The notes under the pieces are model-generated. The model made no database searches. It worked only from the letters and a program-made list of their open reading frames with translations, and was not told the DNA's origin. From positions 1 to 9,862 of the forward strand of contig JAYEIF010000191.1 in assembly GCA_034659895.1 (NCBI GenBank): a stretch of DNA of 9,862 bases, in the 5' to 3' direction. This stretch comes from B120-G9 sp034659895. GTDB lineage: Bacteria > Zixibacteria > MSB-5A5 > GN15 > FEB-12. Both the position numbers and the translations under genes were made by a program. This document shows, one piece after another, positions 5,496-9,862 of this stretch (the stretch's first letter is position 1; the number at the start of each line of letters is the position of its first letter).

Positions 5496-6743
5496 ATGGA
5501 ATTAAAAGAACTTAAATCCAAAACGATTGTCGATCTTCTCAAGATAGCTCAGGAGCTTGATATTCCGGGTGTTTCTGGTCTCAGAAAGTCAGAGCTGATT
5601 TACAAGATTATGGAGGCAGTATCCCCAGAAGACGGTATCATCCTGGCTGAGGGTGTGTTAGAAACACTTGATGAAGGTTATGGTTTCCTTCGTTCACCTG
5701 GTTACAACTATCTTCCGGGGAAAGACGACATCTATGTCTCACCTTCACAGATCAAGCGGTTTGACCTTCGCACTGGCGATATTGTGTCCGGTCAGGTGCG
5801 TCCGCCGAAGGATAATGAACGTTACTTTGCTCTGCTTAAAATCGAATCGGTTAACTTTGAGAACCCAGAGTATGTTAAGCGAAAGTTGCTTTTTGATAAT
5901 CTGACACCTCTATATCCAGAAGAGCCGTTTAACTTGGAGACAACATCGGATGAGTTAACGAATCGGATTGTTGATCTGATGTGTCCAGTTGGAAAGGGCC
6001 AGCGAGCACTTATTACTTCGCCTCCTAAAGCAGGCAAGACAATTATCATGCAGAAAATGGCGCAAGCTATTACGGGTAATCATCCAAATGTCAAATTGAT
6101 GGTACTGTTAATAGACGAACGCCCGGAAGAAGTGACTGACATGAAACGGTCAGTCAATGCGGAAGTAATTTCTTCAACTTTCGATGAACCAGCCGAGCGT
6201 CATGTTCAGGTAGCCCACATGGTGCTGGAGAAAGCCAAACGTCTCACGGAGTACGGTCATGATGTTGTAATTCTGCTGGATTCTATTACCCGTTTGGCTC
6301 GTGCCCATAACGCAGTTGTGCCGCACTCTGGTAAGATTCTTTCTGGTGGAGTTGACTCCAATGCTCTGCACAAGCCCAAGCGGTTCTTTGGTGCTGCTCG
6401 AAATATCGAGGAAGGTGGGTCACTCTCCATAGTGGCTACAGCGTTAATTGAGACCGGCTCACGTATGGATGAAGTTATTTTCGAGGAGTTCAAAGGTACT
6501 GGTAATATGGAGCTTGTTCTTGATCGTCGTTTGTCTGACCGGCGCATTTTCCCAGCTATGGATATAAACCGGTCCTCGACGAGAAAAGAAGAATTGCTTC
6601 TTAAACCTGACGTGCTAAATAAAATTTGGATTTTGAGAAAATTCCTTGCTGAAATGAACCCTATTGAAGCGATGGAGTTCCTTTTGGATAGACTTAAAAA
6701 GACTAAGAACAATAAACGCTTTCTTGCATCGATGAAAGATTAG
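5496..6743 (+). CDS. rho: Transcription termination factor Rho
   Basis: Rho is a hexameric RNA-dependent ATPase helicase that ends transcription in the cytoplasm. From the ATG at 5496 the product has 415 residues, close to the 419 of E. coli. The Rho-N helical region is at about 1-45, the cold-shock-like RNA-binding domain at about 46-125 (YGFLRS, DDIYVSPSQIKRFDLRTGD, RPPK, YFALLK), Walker A PPKAGKT at 176-182, DERPEEVTD at 207-215, Walker B VVILLD at 257-262, Q-loop region SGGVD at 283-287 and R-loop KGTGN at 333-337. GGGAG (5486-5490) is a ribosome binding site five bases before this ATG. A GTG at 5484 is also open in frame, but the family begins MxLKELK, so the ATG is preferred. No large insertion is present. 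Only six bases separate it from the next gene. Confidence 0.98.
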   Translation: MELKELKSKTIVDLLKIAQELDIPGVSGLRKSELIYKIMEAVSPEDGIILAEGVLETLDEGYGFLRSPGYNYLPGKDDIYVSPSQIKRFDLRTGDIVSGQVRPPKDNERYFALLKIESVNFENPEYVKRKLLFDNLTPLYPEEPFNLETTSDELTNRIVDLMCPVGKGQRALITSPPKAGKTIIMQKMAQAITGNHPNVKLMVLLIDERPEEVTDMKRSVNAEVISSTFDEPAERHVQVAHMVLEKAKRLTEYGHDVVILLDSITRLARAHNAVVPHSGKILSGGVDSNALHKPKRFFGAARNIEEGGSLSIVATALIETGSRMDEVIFEEFKGTGNMELVLDRRLSDRRIFPAMDINRSSTRKEELLLKPDVLNKIWILRKFLAEMNPIEAMEFLLDRLKKTKNNKRFLASMKD

Positions 6744-6749
6744 TGAATT

Positions 6750-7259
6750 ATGAATTATAGTAAAGAACTATCACCGGAATTGATGAAGGATATGCTGGTA
6801 GATTTTACTAAAAATTGGCTAGCTCACGATGGTTTGTGGTTTCAGGCGGCAGAAAAGCAATATGGTTTGGATAAAGCCATCGAATTAGATACACAAGCAT
6901 GGGAAAAGTTTACTGTCATTGAAGCCAAACGGATAATGAAGCGGCACAACATTGCTGAAAACAGCGGCCTTGAGGGTTTAAAAAAAGCTCTGTGGCTTCG
7001 GATGTATGCCTTCATAAATGTTCAGGAAATTCGTAATGAAACTGAGAACTCATTTGACTTTTTGATGATAGATTGTCGTGTGCAGTCGGCTCGTAAGCGT
7101 AAAAATATGCCACTATTTCCATGTAAATCAGTAGGAATTGTTGAATATACCGGTTTTGCGCAAACGATTGATTCTCGCATCAAAACAGAATGTCTTCAGT
7201 GTCCGCCCGATGATAAAGCAGGCGAAGAATTCTACTGCGGATGGCGTTTCTCTATCTGA
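6750..7259 (+). CDS. DUF6125-like cysteine-containing protein
   Basis: The 169-residue soluble protein resembles the uncharacterised DUF6125 family, which looks related to L-2-amino-thiazoline-4-carboxylic acid hydrolase-like proteins. Visible marks are NWLAHDGLWFQAAE at 22-35, a helical middle, and a C-terminal half with C109, C125, then CLQCPPD (148-154) and FYCGWRF (161-167). C148, C151 and C163 look like a metal or cofactor site, but that is inference. It starts six bases after rho and would be co-transcribed with it. No good Shine-Dalgarno is visible before the ATG at 6750. No signal peptide or membrane segment is seen. The function is not known. Confidence 0.6.
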   Translation: MNYSKELSPELMKDMLVDFTKNWLAHDGLWFQAAEKQYGLDKAIELDTQAWEKFTVIEAKRIMKRHNIAENSGLEGLKKALWLRMYAFINVQEIRNETENSFDFLMIDCRVQSARKRKNMPLFPCKSVGIVEYTGFAQTIDSRIKTECLQCPPDDKAGEEFYCGWRFSI

Positions 7260-7271
7260 TAGATTCGAGAT

Positions 7272-7346
7272 ATGACAGAATTACCATATTCAAAACCTCA
7301 GGCTTACGATATTGCTTCCAGTTGATGCAGAGACATAAGGTTAGAA
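7272..7346 (+). pseudogene. Possible remnant of a methyltransferase start, before surE
   Basis: An ATG at 7272 opens a 17-codon frame (MTELPYSKPQAYDIASS) that ends in TGA at 7323. The same frame, past the stop, reads CRDIRLE and then joins the surE ATG. From memory, PYxxPxxYDIAFSxRDxxxE is how several class I SAM-dependent methyltransferases begin, so this looks like the first 25 codons of such a gene. The rest is missing. A short leader peptide is another possibility. Confidence 0.4.
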
Positions 7347-8111
7347 ATGTCTAAAAAGCGGCGGCGTATTCTCATCACCAACGATGACGGCTATAACAGC
7401 GATGGTATTACAGCGTTGTTTAAGACGCTCGATAAAGTATCCGATGTGTTTATGGTCGCTCCAGATCGTGAGCAGTCGGCCAGTTCGCATTCATTGACCT
7501 TGAACCATCCCTTGCGAGTATTTAGTCTTGGCAAAAAGCAATACACAACTGACGGTACTCCAACCGACTGTGTTATGCTGGCTCTTCATTTGCTATTTAA
7601 GAAAAAGCGTCCGGACATGATTATCTCCGGCATCAATCACGGTCCCAACATGGGTGATGATGTAACATATTCCGGCACTGTTGCGGCGGCTATTGAAGGC
7701 TCCATTATAGGAATACCGTCGATTGCAGTTTCAGTAGTTGGATGGGAGCCTGGTATGTCAATGAAACGAGCAGCTACATTTGTGGTCAAGCTTATCAATC
7801 TTTACGATAGGCTCAAACTGGACCCTGCTACATTTTTGAATGTAAATCTCCCACCTGATAATGGCCGTCCATACCGCAAGTTTGAGTTTACACGTCAGGG
7901 TATTCGCTACTACAAAGATATAATAATTCGTAAGACCGATCCACGTGGGAATCCTTACTATTGGATCGGTGGTCAACCCAAGTGGAAAAATATGAAAGGG
8001 ACAGACTATGAGACAGTCAGACGTGGAGTTGTGTCAATCTCTCCGCTGAAACTCAACTTTACAAATACTGAGTCGCTTGAGAGACTAAAAAAAGCGAATT
8101 TTAATCCGTAG
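7347..8111 (+). CDS. surE: 5'/3'-nucleotidase SurE
   Basis: SurE removes phosphate from nucleoside 5'- or 3'-monophosphates in a metal-dependent reaction and aids survival in stationary phase. The 254-residue product is of family length. The metal site is visible as NDDG (12-15, Asp13 and Asp14), Ser44 in REQSASSHSLT (41-51) and Asn97 in SGINHGPNMGDDVTYSGTVAAA. The conserved TDGTPTDCV is at 68-76. No signal peptide is seen, so it is cytoplasmic. AAGG at 7337-7340 is six bases before the ATG. It has the same direction as rho and the DUF6125-like gene, with 87 bp between it and the latter. Confidence 0.97.
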   Translation: MSKKRRRILITNDDGYNSDGITALFKTLDKVSDVFMVAPDREQSASSHSLTLNHPLRVFSLGKKQYTTDGTPTDCVMLALHLLFKKKRPDMIISGINHGPNMGDDVTYSGTVAAAIEGSIIGIPSIAVSVVGWEPGMSMKRAATFVVKLINLYDRLKLDPATFLNVNLPPDNGRPYRKFEFTRQGIRYYKDIIIRKTDPRGNPYYWIGGQPKWKNMKGTDYETVRRGVVSISPLKLNFTNTESLERLKKANFNP

Positions 8112-8150
8112 AGATTTACTTTACAGCAGGAACACTGCCTCTTAAAACAG

Positions 8151-8180
8151 TTGACTTTTCTATCAATAGTTTTTTATTAT
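8151..8180 (+). promoter_or_regulatory. tRNA-Pro promoter
   Basis: TTGACT (8151-8156), 18 bp and TATTAT (8175-8180) form a good sigma-70-like promoter. The predicted start near 8187 gives a leader of about 12 nt before the tRNA. It may also serve the three genes downstream. Confidence 0.65.
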
Positions 8181-8198
8181 ATCTGTTAATAGTATTAT

Positions 8199-8272
8199 CG
8201 GGGCGTAGCGCAGTTTGGTAGCGCACTTGGTTCGGGACTAAGGAGTCGCTGGTTCAAATCCAGTCGCCCCGA
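8199..8272 (+). tRNA. tRNA-Pro (anticodon CGG)
   Basis: The 74-nt sequence folds into a full cloverleaf. The seven-pair acceptor stem joins 8199-8205 to 8265-8271, with discriminator A at 8272. The D stem is GCGC/GCGC. The anticodon stem CTTGG/CTAAG (one G-U pair) holds the loop TTCGGGA with anticodon CGG at 8233-8235. The T arm is GCTGG-TTCAAAT-CCAGT. The CGG anticodon reads the proline codon CCG. G37 after the anticodon and the C1-G72 pair with A73 agree with proline identity. CCA is not encoded and must be added after transcription. Confidence 0.96.
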
Positions 8273-8282
8273 TTTTAACTCA

Positions 8283-8299
8283 TTCCCAAGGTGTGGGAA
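8283..8299 (+). terminator. Weak hairpin after the tRNA
   Basis: TTCCCA and TGGGAA form a six-pair stem with a 5-nt loop (AGGTG), ten bases past the tRNA. No T-run follows, so it is more likely a processing or weak attenuating structure than an efficient terminator. Confidence 0.3.
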
Positions 8300-8345
8300 A
8301 TCAGAATTAGAATTATCGAATATTTGAAATATAGGGGTGAATCTG

Positions 8346-8813
8346 ATGGGAGTAGATAGAAAACCGGTAATTGCTGTGATAGGTGCCGGTAAGTGCTCCA
8401 AGAAATTGCAGGATATGGCTGCTGTGATTGGCCGTTATATAGCAGAACACGGTGGTGTTATTGTCTGTGGCGGTATGGGAGGAATAATGGAAGGGGTATC
8501 CCGCGGCGCCAAGGAAGCTGGTGGTGTTACTATCGGAATCTTGCCGACTCAGGATAAGGAAGATGCAAACGAATTTATCGATTATGTAATCCCAACCGGT
8601 TTTGGCGAAGCTCGTAATGTTATGGTCATTCGTGCCTCTGATGCAGTTGTGGCTCTTCCCGGAAAATATGGAACTCTCTCTGAGATGGCTTTCGCTCTTA
8701 AGGATGGGAAACCTCTTGTGTCTGTTTCAGCGTGGAAACTTGGCGATGAGATTCACTCTGTCGAGAGTCCGGAAGAAGCGGCTAAGTTGGTTATGGAGCT
8801 GGTTAAGGAATAG
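8346..8813 (+). CDS. TIGR00725/LOG-like Rossmann-fold protein
   Basis: The 155-residue product fits the TIGR00725 family of the SLOG/lysine-decarboxylase-like (LOG) superfamily, which binds nucleotides or related ligands. Key motifs are VIAVIGAGKCS at the N-terminus, GGVIVCGGMGGIMEGVSRGA (36-55; GGMGGIMEG at 42-50), GEARN at 87-91 and the phosphate-binding LPGKYGTLSE at 104-113. It is about the size of TIGR00725 members and shorter than typical LOG cytokinin-riboside hydrolases, so no such activity should be assumed. The ATG at 8346 is preferred over the in-frame GTG at 8337, because AGGGG (8333-8337) lies eight bases upstream. It is followed by the acylphosphatase gene after two bases, and apt comes next, so an operon with a nucleotide-linked gene is likely. 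Confidence 0.82.
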   Translation: MGVDRKPVIAVIGAGKCSKKLQDMAAVIGRYIAEHGGVIVCGGMGGIMEGVSRGAKEAGGVTIGILPTQDKEDANEFIDYVIPTGFGEARNVMVIRASDAVVALPGKYGTLSEMAFALKDGKPLVSVSAWKLGDEIHSVESPEEAAKLVMELVKE

Positions 8814-8815
8814 AA

Positions 8816-9094
8816 ATGAGCTCAGCATGCGCTGAATTACGAATTGTTGGCCTTGTTCAAGGAGTTGGGTACCGTTATTACTGTTTTAATAAGGCTCGCA
8901 ATTTTGGTCTTACCGGCTGGGTAAAAAATAATTACGATGGTTCGGTTTCTGTATTAGCCGAGGGAGATCGCAGTATGATTGATTCTCTTATCGTAGAACT
9001 GAAAATCGGACCGAGCAGCGCAGACGTCAAAGATGTCATTGTTAAATGGCAAAAATTTAGTGGACAGTATTCCGATTTTAATGTTACCTTCTAA
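8816..9094 (+). CDS. acyP: Acylphosphatase
   Basis: Acylphosphatase hydrolyses the carboxyl-phosphate bond of acyl phosphates. The 92-residue product has the signature GLVQGVGYR with catalytic Arg20 and GWVKNNYDGSV with catalytic Asn38, both positioned as in the family, and it is the usual size. AAGGA at 8805-8809 gives a ribosome binding site six bases before the ATG, located inside the end of the previous gene. The two-base gap suggests co-translation. The physiological substrate is not certain even for well-studied members. Confidence 0.95.
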   Translation: MSSACAELRIVGLVQGVGYRYYCFNKARNFGLTGWVKNNYDGSVSVLAEGDRSMIDSLIVELKIGPSSADVKDVIVKWQKFSGQYSDFNVTF

Positions 9095-9111
9095 AAGTTA
9101 TTGATTTTATT

Positions 9112-9636
9112 ATGTCTGAACTTAAGAAATATATTAGAAGCGTCCCTGACTTTCCCAAGCCCGGTATATGTTTCTACGATATTACGACCCTGCTTCAAAA
9201 TCCCAAAGGATTCAAGTTGGCATTGGACAAAATGGAACAATATGTTCGGTTGTGCCAACCGGATACAATTGTAGCTATCGAGTCACGAGGGTTTGTGTTT
9301 GGAGCGGCATTGGCAGACCGTTTGGATATTGGGGTAGTAACAGCCCGAAAACCAGGGAAGTTGCCATCCAAAACTATCAGTGCAAAATATGCGCTTGAGT
9401 ATGGCACCGATAGTTTGGAACTGCATGCTGATGCGATAGAAAGAGGGGAAAGAGTGGTTGTCGTTGACGATTTAATTGCAACCGGCGGCACCCTGAAAGC
9501 GGTTTGTTCCCTTGTTGAAAAACTTGGAGGAGAAGTAGTCGGTGTCTCGGCTGTGATTGATCTTTGTTTCCTTCCGTGGCGTGAGAAAATGACCGGTTAC
9601 GATGTTAACTGCTTGATTTCCTACGATTCTGAATAA
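9112..9636 (+). CDS. apt: Adenine phosphoribosyltransferase
   Basis: Apt joins adenine and PRPP to form AMP in purine salvage in the cytoplasm. The 174-residue product is of normal length. It shows the family opening VPDFPKPGICFYDITTLL (11-28), IESRGFVFG (57-64), RKPGKLP (79-85) and the PRPP loop VVVVDDLIATGGT (115-127). The start at ATG 9112 is supported by the SELKKYIRSVPDFP opening, but no Shine-Dalgarno is visible before it. It begins 17 bases past the acylphosphatase gene and is probably read with it. No typical terminator follows. Confidence 0.97.
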   Translation: MSELKKYIRSVPDFPKPGICFYDITTLLQNPKGFKLALDKMEQYVRLCQPDTIVAIESRGFVFGAALADRLDIGVVTARKPGKLPSKTISAKYALEYGTDSLELHADAIERGERVVVVDDLIATGGTLKAVCSLVEKLGGEVVGVSAVIDLCFLPWREKMTGYDVNCLISYDSE

Positions 9637-9644
9637 TTGGAGTG

Positions 9645-9698
9645 CCAATTTGGAAATTGGGCATTAGATTATACCGATTATTGTCTGCAAAACTTGCA
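9645..9698. repeat. Two short palindromes after apt
   Basis: CCAATTT-gg-AAATTGG lies at 9645-9660 (7-bp perfect arms). TGCAA-aac-TTGCA lies at 9686-9698 (5-bp arms). Neither is followed by a T-run. They could be weak terminators or operator-like sites; no gene is seen in this stretch. Confidence 0.4.
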
Positions 9699-9717
9699 CA
9701 ATACTTAAAATACAACA

Positions 9718-9741
9718 CCCTAAATATCTTGCTATTTAGGG
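9718..9741. repeat. 9-bp perfect stem-loop downstream of apt
   Basis: CCCTAAATA (9718-9726) pairs perfectly with TATTTAGGG (9733-9741) around the loop TCTTGC. The following bases (CTTGCTGAATAATT) lack a U-run, so this is not a classical terminator. It may end the apt transcript or mark the edge of a small repeat element. Confidence 0.6.
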
Positions 9742-9781
9742 CTTGCTGAATAATTAGTTATTATGTACCACAATCTCAAAT

Positions 9782-9851
9782 TCGCGTAGCGGGCGGCCTT
9801 GTGTCGCCCGTTTCTATACACACAGCGGAGACAAGCCCCGCTGCTACGCGA
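9782..9851. repeat. Inverted pair of REP-like hairpins (BIME-like element)
   Basis: The outer arms TCGCGTAGC (9782-9790) and GCTACGCGA (9843-9851) pair perfectly. Inside are two hairpins with 9-nt loops: CGGGCG/CGCCCG (9790-9795 with 9805-9810) and CAGCGG/CCGCTG (9823-9828 with 9838-9843). The two halves, read outward to inward on opposite strands, are related: both begin TCGCGTAGC and hold a CTTGT core in a GC-rich hairpin. This is the layout of bacterial interspersed palindromic elements made of inverted REPs. It is more GC-rich than its surroundings. No transposase is visible. Confidence 0.7.
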
Positions 9852-9862
9852 GTAGAATGTTT

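Noticed and set aside
6257..6712. A 151-codon minus-strand frame inside rho
   Set aside because: It lies wholly within the conserved rho coding region, has no family motif and is explained by the codon pattern of rho.
8199..8272. tRNA-Pro as an integration site for a mobile element
   Set aside because: I see no repeat of the tRNA 3' end downstream, no integrase, and the genes on both sides are ordinary housekeeping genes.
8195..8401. A minus-strand frame containing SGRLDLNQRLLSPEPSALPN
   Set aside because: It runs across the tRNA-Pro gene; such peptides are commonly mispredicted from antisense tRNA sequence.
9782..9851. CRISPR repeat or toxin-antitoxin operator
   Set aside because: There is no array of equal spacers and no toxin, antitoxin or Cas gene near; an inverted REP pair explains the structure better.

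Overview
The window looks like a conserved housekeeping stretch of a chromosome. The organism is probably an uncultured bacterium outside the well-studied phyla, possibly FCB-like (for example Zixibacteria); this lineage guess rests only on gene order and protein flavour. The base composition is slightly AT-rich. Nearly all genes are translation, transcription-termination, lipid and nucleotide functions. I found no phage, CRISPR, transposase or defence genes.

The left third (34-3837) lies on the minus strand. It reads cmk (CMP kinase), then plsC (1-acylglycerol-3-phosphate acyltransferase) overlapping it by four bases, then rpsA (ribosomal protein S1 with unusual long tails), ending in a hairpin terminator. 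Between cmk and the first plus-strand gene is a 209-bp divergent region. It carries three tandem near-perfect 14-bp palindromes and a strong extended -10 promoter.

The centre and right read on the plus strand. First comes a small secreted protein of unknown function, whose frame continues past its stop codon. It is followed by a membrane-anchored LytR_C-domain protein, rsfS (ribosome silencing factor), rho (termination factor), a DUF6125-like cysteine-containing protein and surE (nucleotidase). A short broken frame just before surE resembles the first residues of a methyltransferase. After surE there is a promoter and tRNA-Pro(CGG). The last run is a TIGR00725/LOG-like Rossmann protein, an acylphosphatase and apt (adenine phosphoribosyltransferase), with the first two only two bases apart.

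The right end (9637-9862) is non-coding and rich in palindromes. It ends in two related REP-like hairpins in inverted orientation that form a three-way-junction-like element.

The genes fit growth-linked roles. S1, RsfS and tRNA-Pro serve translation, Rho ends transcription, Cmk, SurE and Apt handle nucleotides, and PlsC makes phospholipid. I see no convincing new multi-gene system. The most notable signals are the palindrome array, the inverted REP pair, the probable gene remnants and two promoters placed as if for leaderless mRNAs.
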